This document shows positions 24,863 through 39,600 of a stretch of DNA of 64,000 nucleotides, in pieces. The DNA comes from Hyaloperonospora brassicae (Eukaryota; Oomycota; Peronosporomycetes; Peronosporales; Peronosporaceae): NCBI GenBank assembly GCA_947650285.1, contig CANTFL010000183.1:302065-366064 (forward strand), in the 5' to 3' direction. The position numbers and the translations under genes are program-made. The notes beneath the pieces were generated by a model. It was given only the letters and a program-made list of their open reading frames with translations. It was not told the origin of the DNA and searched no databases. Every line of letters begins with the position of its first letter. Position 1 is the first letter of the stretch.

Positions 24863-27742
24863 GCGCGTGCGCAATGCTGCGCGAGAGGGGGACAGAGGGT
24901 GTGGCGCCCCCTCGCGCAGTGCGGGCGGGGCTCTCTGCCGTCTTATTTCTGCGCGCGCAAAACCGTCACCTACCCCTTCGACGACAGCAGTTCGTGCTAA
25001 AGTTGCTGCACGACGCACTCGATTGGCAATAACGTGGCCGCAGGACGGCAACAACGACGCGACAACGTGACAACAGACAACCGGTCGCACGACGGACGCC
25101 TCGTTTCGGCGGCGCAAGTCGACTTAGCTCCGACTTGCTCCAAACTTGAGGGATCGGACAGATGGCCAGTTTTTTTCTACTTCCCGTCGGTGCCGTAACA
25201 CGACTGCGCTACGCCGTCGTACGTCACAAAGGCACGGCACGGTCGCGGCAGAAGCGACAGGCTGCGATCGAACGTGCACATAGCCGTGTGCGCTGCGCAA
25301 ACAAAGACCCGAGTGAGTTAGTGCCCAAGGACGCGCGAGGGCGGTCGGTGGCCTGGCTATGTGCGTGCAGCCGAGTTTCTGTGCACGACGATCGGACGAC
25401 AGCGGTCGTGCGCCACATGGACTTGTTTGGCCCAGCGCTCGCCACAGGTCCATAGTGAAGCACGAGAGACGACGTCTGGGGGCGGTCATTGCGAGCTCCC
25501 TCCGCGTGGAGTGTATTTCACCAGTGCACATGTCCTTTGCACTGAACGTGCGCGTCTGCTGGTTCGGCTGCCAGCTGAATAGTGTGCTGCTGGTCACGAC
25601 GGACGTGTACCTGTGTAGATGTCTGCCGGTGAGACTGGACAGACCGAGAGACAGACACGTCGCGCAATGGCTTTTGGGACATGTTGCCGTGGATGTCTCG
25701 TTTCGACGTTCTCCCGCCCGCGAGCTCCGTAGGGAACACAGTTGACGGACGCCATGGCATGTAGAAGGCGAACGCGGCAGAGGTCTCTTTTCGTCATGTG
25801 CACGCACGTTGCAATGGAAAACGCCGTTCCGTCTGGAACGGAAGGCGCAAGATCAGTTGTATCGGCAGTTTTCCTAGAAGCAGTCGCTACGGAGACGTGA
25901 GAAGTATCGCTCTGAGTAGAAAAAGAGTAATGAAAAAAGGTCTTGTCGTTCGTTTGCATCTGTTGACGGACGTCTTTACATGTCGCTAGAACGGGGGGGG
26001 GTATGTAGCATGGCCCGACGTTCTGAGCGACCACGAAAGTCTCGCTGCGGCTGCTTGCATGACACTGCATAGAAGAGCTTGCGTTGATGCCACGAGGCTC
26101 ATCTGAAGGGTTCGATAGAGCAAACAGATGCGAAGGAGTTGCGCTGAGTCGCCCATGTGCCACTTGGATTACCTGTTTCGTTCATCACGATGGCTGCAGG
26201 CACGACTTCTACCAGCCATGAGATGGGCTGTCTACCAATCAATCGATCCTGTGCTTTGATCGCTCGTAAAGGGCTCTGTGTGTAGTAAGCAAGACCGATC
26301 AATGCAGTGTTGTATGTTACACTTTTACCAGCAGCTAGCTTGTTACAGCAGTGCGTTATCAGCTGCGTCTGTACAGGATGAGCCACCACGAGTTTACGAG
26401 TCTTGGCCTACATGCACTCTCACAAATCGGCTCAGGCGACTGCCAGTCTGTCGGATACAGCACGACTTTATCAACACTTTCGAAAGTGCTGCAAGCAAGA
26501 AAAATGTCGTTGTCGTCCAACATCCTCTGCCACTAGTACGGTAAACAGCTCAAAAAGTTTTTGTGTCGACGCGCTTTCGTTCGAGAACATCAGCATAACG
26601 CAGCCAGTGTCGTTGGTGGTCCCATGTTCCCTTCCGACATAGCCGTAATACATGGAATCTGCAGGGAAAACCTGCAAAAGGTACATTCTTATGAACGAAC
26701 CAACGTACCGTTAGCTCGCGACGGGGTCGGCAGCGAAGATAACGCGACCACAAGCAACATGGTCTGCCGTCCTTGCATTGTAGTGCACGAGTTTATTAAG
26801 TGTAGGAAGACTCAACTCGTTCTTCGCTCACAGTTTACTCGCAAGACGAGACGATGCGTGCTCCATCTCGGTGATGACCCATCTTCCAAACGCACATGAT
26901 GTACCAAATGCCGTTTCGACTGGACGCTGTGCATGTTTCTGACGTCACAAGGCGCAAGGGCATAGTACAGTAAGTACGACTGGCCCCTTCATCTGGCCGC
27001 GAAAAATCAGCACGACAACCGACGATCATAGTGCACGACTAGGGCCACCTCCAGTGCGTTCCACTTCGTCCAAACGGACGCACTTTACCGGTGCCATTGG
27101 TCTGAACGGTTCGCCCGTGCGGCAAACACTGCGACAGACTCATCATCAAGACGAAGAAACCACGCTTCGATCCCGATGGTCGAGACGTAAAGGGCTACAT
27201 TGTGATGCAAATGATGACATGGTGATACAATCTAAATCGAGACAATCATAGTCTCGTGCCGTAAAAATACGATCTTGACTCTTCAGATTGAGTGAGATTA
27301 ATCAGATCGAAGATATGTACTCCACCGCTGGTACGCCCGTAAGCATTGCTAAAACAAGTCGACAGGTGTCATGCTGAAGTTGTGAGTTTGTGGTCCTAGA
27401 CTTTTGCCTTCGTTTCGAGTTTGTAACACAACTGCCAAATGGGATGCTCTAGAAGATCCCAAAACTTCGCGGTAAGTAGTCTTACCTTCTCGAGATACAG
27501 ACGTATCGGCCAGACCGGCGCTCGTATGGTGGAGTGCACACCAATGCTGCCCTGCAACATGACGAAACTCATGACGTTGACAGTATGGTGCGGTACACAA
27601 ATTGTGATACAAGTCATGGTGGTCCGCAGGAGCGCACTGATCTGCAAGCATACCTACTTCCCTTCCTTCATCGAAAATGTCAGGTAATGAGTCTTAAAAC
27701 GCGTTTGCTGGCGCTAGAGAGAATATGAAGAAGACCAGATGA
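24863..27742. other. Upstream flank of glucan synthase, then unassigned sequence
   Basis: The first 1.3 kb is GC-rich and open in several frames on both strands (up to 227 codons at 25124-25807 minus and 189 at 25594-26163 minus). These frames look like composition effects: they overlap, disagree in strand and have no recognisable domain. From 26.2 kb on the sequence becomes AT-richer and unreadable. No gene supported. Confidence 0.4.
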
Positions 27743-28129
27743 CTAGCTCCGAAAAAAGCAGCACTTCCATTGAAATTTAACACAATAGTGACCCGAGAAT
27801 ATAGGGGCGCGTCAAACCACATAATGGGATCGGAGCCTGAGGACGAGTCAGGGGTAGAGTGGATAGTCAAGAGAATGAAACTTATGCAGTTACCGGTCAA
27901 GGGATTGAAGGGGAGCAGCAACCGCAAAGTGACACTTGTTGTATACGACCAAGAAATATGGACGACGCTGGTGAAGTACTACAACGAGCAAAATGTCGAG
28001 ACTTTGTTGGCTTTGACTCGAAAGCTCGACGAACATTACATAAAAGAAAAAATCATTATAAGTACCCAAGCTAACCGGTTTACGAGCTCAAAGGAAATGA
28101 AAAGACAGCCGCGACGTGGTGTAACGTAG
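27743..28129 (+). pseudogene. Broken small ORF with possible RxLR-effector-like layout
   Basis: Seen: an open frame after a TGA at 27740-27742, about 128 codons, without an ATG near its start (first ATG near 27821). The N-terminal half has a REYRGAS stretch followed 10 residues on by EPEDES, then a Trp-containing segment (GVEWIVKRMKL) and an amphipathic helical C-terminal part (EIWTTLVKYYNEQNVETLL, then LTRKLDEHY). Inference: the spacing resembles the RxLR...dEER region followed by a helical domain of secreted oomycete effectors, but neither motif is intact and no signal peptide is visible in frame. An effector pseudogene is a plausible reading, not a demonstrated one; it could be any helical protein fragment. 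Confidence 0.3.
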
Positions 28130-31100
28130 AAAAGAGGGTGATTCGATAATAATTTGCTCGGTCGATCGCTAGTGCGATACGAGTGAAACGTTGCAACATG
28201 CGAACACGCCACTGGATTGACACACGTTGATGTATGAGAGAATTCTTTGTAGAATATGAGTGGAAATAGCACCCATAAACTCAGAGCGTGCATTTCATGT
28301 GCAAGATGACCAAGTAAGAGGACGGACAATGCGCCAACAACGAGAGCGGTCCAAAGTCTCGAGGAAAAGACACGATTTTGTGACGGTGCCACAGATGCAA
28401 TATGATGGACACAAGCGATATGTTACGCACATATTATGCTTATACAGTACTGACATAGTTGTAGCATATGCACACTGATGGTAGTATCGACAGAAGGCCT
28501 CGAGATCTCACACCACGGCTTTGTAATTGAGGCTAGACAGGAGAAAATGGCAACGCTTAGCAATACGAAAGGAGAAATCCGGTTTTCGCATAATCACGCC
28601 TTGTACTGCAACATGTTGTAAAGCTACTTCACACCATCTCAAATACGGGTACGCCTTTTGAACCTTCAAACCACTCATTGCGCATGCTTGTCACTGATTG
28701 TCGCTTTTCGGCTGACAAGCGTATTGTCAGCTTCTTCATCATGCCAATTCGATAGCATCATCATCTCCGTACTACCCTCTACCGTAACGATGGTTCGCCA
28801 CGATATACTTCTTGTCGCAATCAATTAGCATTAACTTGATGCTTGTGGCATGTAGGATGATCGCCCTGTCACATAAGTATCCCTACCCACAGCCATGGAG
28901 TATGCACCAACTGGCCACCGCTTCTTCGTCAGAGAAAGAGAAGCACTTGTTGGCTGCCTCATGATGCAAGCTTCATCGTATAGTCAACAAGTTCATGCAA
29001 TGCGGTTCGAGTCACTAAAGTTTCTTTTAGTCAAGCAGACAAATCATCGCCTGCAGCGTGTAAGGTTGTGAAATTTCGTGATGATGAATATCGTGAAAAC
29101 GACGACCCTGAAGTGGAATCCATTAACAAAGAAGAGTCGGATAGACATTCGACGCGAGACTACTTGCCATCTTCTCCTGCCAATCGGGTCGGCGTAGCTG
29201 GTCTCGATCAGAATCAATGTAGCGGTTTAAGCGCGCCAAGACGCCTTCACAATTTTGAAGCATTAGGTGAATAAGTCGATTCGCATTTTGAGCTCATTTG
29301 TTTGTGCTTGCGAAACAGCGGCGATAATGACTGATAGGGTGTGTTCAGACATCGTGCCAACGACGAAAAAGCCCACATGCTAAACTTGATTAATATGATC
29401 GAGCTCAGCGCGACAGATTTAGTTAGGGCATTCTATGTGCTTCACACAAAAGACAAGGACCGCATTGTTCTGTGCATTTCTCGACAAATCGAGACGTTAT
29501 TGCCTCACAGCGTCAAACGGACCGCTCGTGTCTAACGATCAGAAGTTGCGGTCTAATTGTGACGCTTCGATATCCAGAGCTCAATCACCTCGACTCTAAT
29601 GAGAATGACTTTGCATTGTGCATAGTTTCTACATAGGTAGGTAGGATATGTACAGACGTTGGCAATAAACGTAGGGACCGTAAGCGAGATGGTGACTTGC
29701 GTGTGTCGACTTAGTACTCTTTCATACAATGTGTGGCATGTGAACAAGGTTAGACTAAACATACCTACCGTTATGCCTCAATACATTTGGAGCGACAAAA
29801 GCGATTGGTGCGTGTAACGTTACGGACGAGTTGTCAAGTGCGTGTGATCAATCATGTCCTTCTGGAGCTTTTCCTGTCAACGTTATGCCAAATGATCGGT
29901 CCATGCTATCAGGAATTACATGCTTCAAGTAATGGCTGAGAAAGAGAACACCCCTTTGTTTTTGATAATCAAACGGCTATTCACTTGCAACACCCTTATG
30001 CACTGGATGAATAAACGCCTGTTCACTTGGAATACGACTTGCCCTATGCACATTCGATGGGACTCGCGGTACTACTTCACGATCCTATATACGCTTTACC
30101 CTATACGGGAGACAGCAGGTAGGATAGAGATTCTCAACTTTCGAGCAATGAGAAATGCTGCACCCCCTTTGACTAGTCCAATTGTTTCGCGATTTCTCAC
30201 GTTCTTATGTCGTAGCAAACGCCCCACGAGAGAATAGTACCGCAAGTGTACAGTAGAATAAAGTGGTGATTAGAGATCGAGGTCGATTGATTTGTCTGGT
30301 CTGACTAAGGATCCAAACATTGTGGTCGCGTAAATTGTAAGTAACGCTAGTATAATTGAATCGAGCGGTACATGAGTTGTCGGATTTGGTACTGTACAAA
30401 GCTATGTCGGGGTGATCTGACAAAAGACTGGTCTATAAGTGCTTTTGTGCCCGGTTCATTATACCAGATTGGCGTTACAATTCACAACTATATGTTGAGG
30501 ACCTGCGTCGCTTTCGGTCAAATTACGACTTGGAGACGTCTACATCTTATCGTCCGCAGATCATATGGATTAATAATATGGACAAACCGCGTCTTCATAG
30601 AGATGACCCAAGGGTACGCCCACTCGTCCACGAGTAAGATTAAGATCTCGCTCTACAATAAAGTCTGCAATCAGCAACCAAGATTTTGTTTGTGAATATC
30701 TAGAAATCGTTTGTCATGACACACGCTTGTCAATCGGTATCGATCCCTTTTTCAATCTAACCGGTTGCATACCTAGATCGTAGCTCCAAATGTATAAAAT
30801 AGCACTCAAGTGTGACGGCTGTCTTTTTTGTCAAAAAATACCGCACAGTGATTATACGGACACAAGACTTGTGAGTAGTTGATGCATTTGCGCGCACTTA
30901 TTGTCATCATAAATGTGTGATTGGTGCACAGGTGGCGTAGCACAAGGTTATGGCCATGTACATGAATGACAATAGCCGTTTATACGTAAGCCACCTGCTA
31001 GAAAATGGATATCAATCCATAACGATCTACATAAATCATTGAAAAAAACGGTCGTCAATCTACACTTTAGCGTTTCGTGTCTATCAATCCACCGCTTCCT

Positions 31101-34100
31101 TCAAAAATGTGACCGCAAACACACTGCTAATTCTTCAGCCAGCTTCAACTCGCGTCTTCTTTCGTCACTTTTCGGTACAGTTTGCTTTGTATGCCCTTCT
31201 CGATTTCTATACAAACAATAACACCATCGTTCTAAGTATACATGCCAATAATGATGTCTACAGAATCGTCTTCAGCAAAAGTGTCGTCACACTTGCTGCT
31301 TCGTTCTTCTCTTTATTATGCTGCGATCAACAATACCATCGTTGCTATCATGGAACATCAAAAATCAGATCGACCTAGATACAAATATCGTTTTCGCCAT
31401 CATCGGCGCATAACAGAAATAACGATGATTGCATTTAGGTCGATCAATCCTCTCTCATATTTCTCGTCCTGCTGTCGGACTACAAACAGCTGATACTTTG
31501 TGGACGCTTGCCCCGAGTGTGCTTGCCCGAGTTTTCGTTCGCAAATTTCGCCATCAGCAAGTACTTTACCCACATCGTCAACGGGTGGACCTGACCGTGC
31601 ATTATTTATGTACGAAAGCGGTCGTCACGTTCTCTTACACTTTCGATTTTCAACTGATTTGAGGTAGACAGAATAGGTCTTGTTCGAGTAAAGCAACGTG
31701 GAGCGTCAAGACCTTGCCGTAATGTGTGGAGCCATGTCGGAGACTCTTACAGGAATCGAGTGTGAAGCAAAATTGCTACACGACCACAGAACCATGATGT
31801 AGTTGACCACGGGTCAGCAAATAGAATTGCCATCTTCATACATTTTCTTTAGCACAAGGATGATCATAATCGAGTATGCGTTTATATGTATATTTAAGTT
31901 TTTTCCGAATCGACATAGGGCACAATATCAAACCAATTTGTAGCTGGAGCGGTGATACAGGTAAAGAAATAGGTTTCACGCGCAAAATCACCTCTTGATT
32001 CCGCGCGTCTATATTTTCATGCTTACTTATGATGCTGTACCATTATGTTCAGTAGATGATTCGGCTAGCCGTACGAAAAACTTATATTGGCTGCAATTTT
32101 CGATGACTGTTGCATGGTGACACTCTATGATCAGCACCAGATATTTATTTTGTATCGAAGAAACGTAGACAAGTTTGATGCTGACAAAAGCAATTGTATA
32201 TGAGAACAACCAGCGACTAGTTGTCTATCCATGCGATGCAGAATCGATACTCTACTGGTCCACCTGTCAAAGTTTGACGGATAACATGTACAAAACTTCG
32301 TATCCAATAAGCAAACCCCTATATAGGCGGAGGTCATTCATACGTCGTCAAGCAATATGTAAAACGACTTCTTACAACTTTCAATGCAGAGTTTTTATAT
32401 CGATCAGATTGTGCTTCCAGCTTGCAACTGACCGGTGAGATTAGCCCCTGCTATGGCGACAAGCAATTTAAATCACAGTCGAAGTAGAACTTGTGTTAAA
32501 AAGTAACAAATGTTACTCATACCTCAATTGTAACCATACCACGATCAGATAGATGTGACACATTTCACCTGCGTCTACAACAATAGAATACCGTAAACAA
32601 CGGTTGATTCAATTGCAATGTATAGCCTTACATTGTATAGTGCACACTGGATTGCATCAAAGTATTTTCAATCCAAATGATAATAACGCTCCGGTGATTG
32701 CGCATTATGATCCTGGTCATCGAAGACGAGTATATAATATGTGTGTCATATTTTGCATATTTGTAAGGCCATATGCAAATTGCTGGTATTGTGGACCACA
32801 AAATGGTCTGAAGTTGATACGCGATGGCTAACGCCGGTCGATGTAATAAACTATTAATGATGTAAATTATATAACCTCGCTGCCATGCAGCGATAGGCTA
32901 GCTCACATTCTTCTATAGTAGACGATAACGATGCACTGTTATCTCGGCATTCATTTGCAAAAACTTATGCGAGTAAACGGCAATGCCGGAAACTTTCCGG
33001 TGACACCGAATGTCACAGTATGGTCACTAATCGCAACTTTTTTCGACCATAGCGTACGCCCAAATTTTCGTCATACACCTAAGTAGTGGTGTTAATCATC
33101 CTTCGTGTATCGAATCCTTGACGTCGGTGTAAATTAAAGCTCTCGCAATTGTGAGAGCCTTTGATACAAAAAAACATCATGCATCAAATCTGTGGTCCCG
33201 TCAATAACCAGGCTGGAGTAGACAAAATTGTCTTGCGACTCGTTTCATTATATCGCACCACTCATTCTATGCGAACACGTCATATCTAAATACTTACAAG
33301 AGGATACCACCGGGTATACGTACCCTTGTGTAAAAATATCCCATTCAATCATGACTATTGACAAATGAGGATAATACAGATGTATGGACAAAAAGTAGTA
33401 CAGTTGACATACGATGTGTGTCAACCGCCTTTAGTAGGTGTCGAATTGGGCATGTAGTTGTAAAAGAGAGGAATATTGAGGAACGATTAGCAACCAGCAA
33501 TACCCTGAAACTGGGCATTAGGCATGTACCCGTTGTGGTATTCTACTTATTGAATGACCAACGGGCTAGCCGTCTGCCAGCATCAATGGTCTTTACGCAC
33601 AAAATGAGGTCGGGCAGGTATGTGGGCGGTCATCCCTCACATACTCGATGAAAATTGATCGGCAAGAATTTTTTGTCTCAAAATTATGAACGATACATTC
33701 ACCAGTATTTCGAAATTGCTTACAGGCTGATTTCCTTGCGAGCGCGAGCAAATTGCACGGTGCGATTTCGTTATGAGTGTCAAAAATATAAGACAAAATG
33801 TTCGGTGGGGTTTGCTCGAAGATGAAAGCCAGAGGAAACGACCTCTTTTGGGTAATATGTACTGTCATCAATCAGTATGATGATTTAAATTTCGTTCTGT
33901 ATAAGCAGATTGTAATGCCGGTCGATCATAAGCAGCTTGTTCTAAATTGGTAAATTTACACATTCTTTCACCGTCGTTCGGATCAGATAGATACAAGCCT
34001 ATTTTACGTTTCGTCGTGGGATGTTGGGTCATCGTCGAGGTCAGTTCCGAGAAATTGATCAAGTCCGGTGTACATGCACCGTAATAACATCGTATTTTGA

Positions 34101-36607
34101 CCGAGCTTTCAGACATTTCAGTTATGATCTATAAGTCAATTTTGACTAGTTGACAATCGACCATTTAGCATGTGCGACACTCAAATAATAAGTGTCTAAT
34201 GGCTGCAAAATTGCACCATAGCGAGACCTCAACGGTCGATTTCCGGTCGAACTACAATAGTGTTTTGCCTATTCCGAAAATATAATTACGTATGCATTTG
34301 CGTATGCTGTCCTATACAGCAATTGCTCTTCTGCACACATAACACGTATGACTGGTGAGACTATTGTGCCTCCTGTGTTTACGAACAGCCGTCAAAGTAT
34401 AATTATAGATTGATAGTCACTCCATGTATAATAATATATTTGTGCTATCTATCAAATCCCAGTTTAATCTACCGACTGAATGGTAATTCATACACACGGA
34501 CTTAAGACTGCTGAGAATTCGGTCGGATCCTCCATATGAGGATAATGTCGTGTCGATACGTTTAGCCGATCTATTGTACGTGCCTTGCGAGCAATGGCAC
34601 AGCCAGGATGACAAGTCTGACGCACAAAAGTATTTTGTATGTTGCAACTTTCCCGCACACGTTTCTTCTTCGTCTTATCCTTTTAACAAATAAACCTGTT
34701 TTGAGCTACTTTACTACATTTTTTGAACGGTTTCGACCCTTGACGTTCGTTTCTCCGCCTTTTTGTATATTCCTCGCGTAGAAAAACAAGTGTCAAATGC
34801 CCACAGTCAACAGGATACGTAGTGACTTATTCTTTGTCGCTTTGAATCTAGCAAGATAAGAAACACCTCATCAGTAGGAGCAACAACATGTAGTAAATGC
34901 TTGCTGGTAACACTTAGTAATGAGACGTACCACTTTTTCCAAGGCCGCTAGATCCAAATGCGCTTCTACCTTCTCGCCATGACCGCCTTTGGACGGTTTA
35001 CTCTGCAGAGTCGCCATTTTTACAACGGAACTTATATTTGAGGTTAGTCTAGGCGGACGGTCTCTATTTACGCTCCGTGTTGGGAGACAATAGACCATAT
35101 TCATTGTAACTACAGGCGTTGTAGTGGCCCAATGTAAGAGAGTGATTGCTACAACGTAAATGTCTATTCTCATCGTTTTCAACAAGAGAGAGGTCCATGA
35201 GATCTAGACCTCGCCCCTGTCATTTGAGCGACTTAATGCCACCACTTAGGTGTGAGCTTGCTATCGAAATAACTATTGCTGCTTTACCCAGAAGATTGCA
35301 TGTCCGGGAGTTTATACTAATTCGACGAGATTGGTGTCATGTACGAAAGCACAACAACTTGACCATTAGAGCTCGAGATGCTACTCTCGGTAAAACTTGC
35401 TTGGCTAATGGAAATGCAAGCCCCTGTCGGATGCTTTCGGGACTTGCACGCTCCGCAGAGAATGAAAGCCTCATACTCTGACGATGCGAATGTAGCTAGA
35501 TGAGCTGAAATGATGCATTGATGGTAACTTTGCCATACACTTTTGTGCAAAACCTGTTGTTCTTGACGGCTTGTAGGTTTGTCGAGCGCATACCGATTTA
35601 CCTCGTCCAAGTCTTCATCAGCGTAATGATCAGCCTCGTGGGTGGACCGCATGGCACCTTCGATCATACGTTTCAAATGTTATAGAATGCTATGAGTTTT
35701 TCTTAGACGAACCACGGCTCCGAAGATCGAGATACGTATATTGCAAAATGGCAAATGATGTTGTTCGCATTGGTTTCGATGAGCGATAGTTGACCGGGGC
35801 GGCTCCATCCCGGTCCAATGCGACCAATCACTGGCCTTGCATGGGTGAAATTGCATTCCTACAAAGCCAGTTGTTGATCGCAGTGTATCGGATACAAATG
35901 CGACGAGGGATAAAGCTAAGATCGAATTCTCGCAGCCGAAGAGTTGTAGCTATACGTCGTGCCCTCGATCTCACGAGACGATCGATATTCACGTGCAGCT
36001 TAATGAGGCTGTTGACGTACCCATGGCAGGCGGATCGAAGTTGCTGCATACCAGCTTGCTATGACGTCAGTTCGGTCTGATGTGGTGACCACATACTTTC
36101 TTGCTGTTGCAGACGTGGCAGGAGGGAAGGACACGATTGGCACGAGACGCAATGTTTAGCTTCTAGCTTGTCACGGCCGCTGACGCAATGAGCACGTGTT
36201 GCGTAGTTTGATCGATGCCTCATAATCTTAGTAGAGGGTCGATGCATACAGTGCAATTGATAAATTGACAGGCTGGTCGTAAGGATAGATGGCAATGGTA
36301 CACATATCCTATTCGGTGACGGCGTCGTTGTCCTCTATCTGCAGGTATCAGGACTCGTACGATCAGTATTGACTGCGAGCATCTACCTCCGGATGAGAGT
36401 GATGCTATAGCTGTACAGCGACTCCTTTCTGCCCACGTTTGGACTGAACATGAGGTGAGCATCGGATCACTGCAATTACAAAACAAATCATGACATGTAA
36501 GCGGCGACGAAAGCACACGCTCTCATCTACCGGACCTGTTGCTCCTCAGTAAAAAAACATGATCGCGGTGAGTGTATGTAGACGAGTCATAGCATCATAG
36601 TGGGAGT
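28130..36607. other. AT-rich gene-poor spacer
   Basis: More than 8 kb with only short frames (none above about 120 codons). No known domain, tRNA or long repeat was recognised. A short palindrome lies at about 33135-33162. Likely relic repeat DNA. Confidence 0.45.
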
Positions 36608-36652
36608 CGTTGTACACAGTATATGTAGACTCTCCACATACTGTGTACAACG
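36608..36652. repeat. Perfect 15-bp inverted repeat with 15-nt loop
   Basis: Arms CGTTGTACACAGTAT (36608-36622) and ATACTGTGTACAACG (36638-36652) are exact reverse complements. It lies far from any recognised gene, so it is probably a transposon-derived palindrome. No other feature in the surroundings explains it. Confidence 0.75.
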
Positions 36653-39600
36653 TCTAACTTGGCTCGGTCACCGCTACACTACGGTGGAGAAGCACAAGCC
36701 ACCGGTCATACTCCAACCTGTGGTACACATGCTGTATCCTCACGTTGAACTATAATGAGCTGCCAAACTATGACAGTTCGGCACCTTAAGTGGCGATAGA
36801 CAATTTCTCATTACTAGCGATCCTGTCGCAAAGATGTTGCGTGCCTTTATGCTGCCAATCAGGCAATATGGATACGCTTAAAGTCGAGCATGACGATGTG
36901 TGTCTTGTTGCAGCGTCCCTTTTGAGTGTATCTAAGACGGTCATTCAGCCCGACACGAAGCTGTCAACGCACACACGAACCCACCCCCAGCTATCAAAGA
37001 CTACATCGTTGAAGCTGGCGAATGCTTAGCCAAGTAGACCGTCGAACAAGGCCACATATGCGCCGGTTTAGGCAATCTTGTGTCTATGTTTTGGAGCAGT
37101 AGATGCGCGTCCAATCAACACATCAAGCACGGCCTACGCGACGCCCTCACTTGATTGTCAAGCTCGAGCACGGGCTACTAGTGTGTGAAGAGATTCCCTG
37201 CTTGATGATGTAACACCCATAGCAACGAGTGATGTTGCATGTCGGTTGCCCAATACAGAAGCACTACAGACTAGAGTTTGAGCACTTGGACGCACGCTAA
37301 CAAGTCTTACTTGCAAAGGACTTGCCGAGAAGGTACAAGTGAGATACAGCCACTAGAACATATGTGCATCAACCTGAATAGCTGAGCAGCAATACCGAAT
37401 GCCCCAATGAGGCCAATGCATAAATCTTGTAGCAGTAAAGCCCATGACGGAGAATTCCCACTCTGTTTTTGTACTCGCATACGCCTACAATGTCATGGCA
37501 ACCTTATATAACTTCTGTCTCCACGTGTGGTTGTTGACATGAAAGACAAACTTGCTCTAGGTATAAGTTGCGTCCTCCCGAGATGCGAGCGTACCGTGAT
37601 GCACGAAGGTAAAAATGTCGTCGATCGAAGCTCCGCTGTCAGCTTTTGCAGTATCGTAACTAAACCTTTTTCACTCTATTCATCTGGGATCCTCGCAACG
37701 CAATGCAAAGCGGGCACAGGCATGCGTTGTTGACGTGACAACAAGTAACTACTTTTTGCTTGGTGCTGTTCGTGAAGAAGCAAAAGAGCACGTCGTATCA
37801 GCTTCATGGCCCACTTCTCCGACATCTTCAAAGTACGTTGCCGACTGCACAACATCCTCCTGTTTTGTTCGCACTTGCCGATCTCACATACAGGAATCAG
37901 CATCCTCAAACATACTCCACTTACAGAGGACCATGTACCGTCGTTCTAGTTCGTGGCTGATCAGCGGAAGTACGCTCGCAAGTCATCAGTCTTTTGAAAA
38001 TCGATGAACACTCACCTCGAGCTGGATGCGCTGTGGTGACTGAATGTGGGACGAAGAGTAGCGTTCATGTTCATCTGGTGCATTGACTGATTGACGACGG
38101 AGCCGTGAGTCTCAACACAGTGAAATGACTCGGTTATTTTCTAGGTGCACACACAACTGGCAATACGTTGAGCAATTGTACAGCACAGCATGTCCGTTAT
38201 CGTCGTTGACCCTCCCGGACATACTAGTTGCAAGTATACGCGTGCGTCCAGACGATACGCGATAAAGATTGGCTTCGAGGTGATGTTTCTTCGTTGTGGA
38301 GCTTTCGGTCGTTTATAGCTCCACCTAGATTCTTGCTTTTTGCCAATGACAAAAACGAGCACAGAAAAAAGCATCGTGTGTATACTCATTATAGAAGCTG
38401 TAAAGACGCGAAAACGTTTGCGCGACAGGATATGATATCTTTCGTCTTTGAGATTCTAAAAAGTGTGCCAAACATCGGGGACAAGTTCGTATGTGTTTTT
38501 TGGCAACGATCATATGATCCGGCGACTGTCCGTGTGCACGACGTCATGACCATACGACTGCGCTATGACGGACCGCGCATTATTCAGTGAACCCGAAACC
38601 TTAACTGAATGCATTTACCGACAGGCTTTGTAAATAAATATAGACACAGCCGTATTTTATTATCTTACTACGCCTACCGTCTTACCACGACGTCGCGACA
38701 AGCCTCCATGGCCCGATCATGACCACGCACAAGTGTTCAGTATATGACCGTATGCACCTACAACCACAAGGTCGTCTACAAGCAGAGCGATGAAGACACG
38801 TAGCTGCGTCGTGCACTGAAGTGCCACGACTGGCTCGACAAGCTCAACGTAAGTGAGCCCAGATCTCACACGGGCCTAGATAGGTGTATTGCGTCCCTCC
38901 TGCATCATTGTGTGTCAGTACGCAAGCTCACGTATCGATAAGGTCTTCATGGAGCTCAGTAAAGCTAGTGGGCGATTTGCTGCTTGCCATCGAGACGCAA
39001 TCGCTAAGGCCTGCATCAAGGAAACTCAGGGCGGCGTTGCGTGCACGTGTAGGGTACATCGTATGTCTGTCCACAGCACGTTCACTGACTCAGTGATACC
39101 TCATCTGCTGTCAGTAGTCGATGGCAATTATATGAACAAGTCGAAAATTCTGACGACGTTCGAGTCACGTCTGATGCATTCACGAGGACAATGTCGGTCT
39201 GTCACGGCCAATCGTCAGTTCTGCAGGTGGCAGGAGCGGCATCGTGGTAACGAGCTCCAACATTGTTCGACGATGCGCTGGCAAACGACACGACATTCGT
39301 CAAAGCGCAAATTGACCGAATACATTATTCCTATACATAATCGATGCAGCTCTACAAGACCGCGTCAGTTTCTGGCTTGTGCCTGCCCGTCTACGTTCGG
39401 TGCTACGAACGTGCGTGTATCCGCGACTTTCTGCACGCTGAATCGACAGCTGTCGCTCGTCGTCAAGCAGGACACGTTGTAAGCAGCTCGACACGGGGAT
39501 TCCCACGCACCGCTAGTGAAGGAAGTGCCTTCTACCAACAGGTCGGTCCAGCGACAAGAGCCCCAGAGCCGCTGCTGAGCTTTTTGTGCGAAGAGCATTC

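Noticed and set aside
25124..25807. 227-codon minus-strand frame upstream of the glucan synthase
   Set aside because: Overlapped by other frames on both strands in GC-rich DNA, with no recognisable domain; most likely promoter-side sequence.
33135..33162. Short palindrome as a terminator
   Set aside because: No gene ends nearby, and the stem is short and imperfect.
38889..39482. 197-codon plus-strand frame
   Set aside because: Length is near what chance allows for a 64-kb window. No true ATG context, no domain, and it runs into another overlapping frame.
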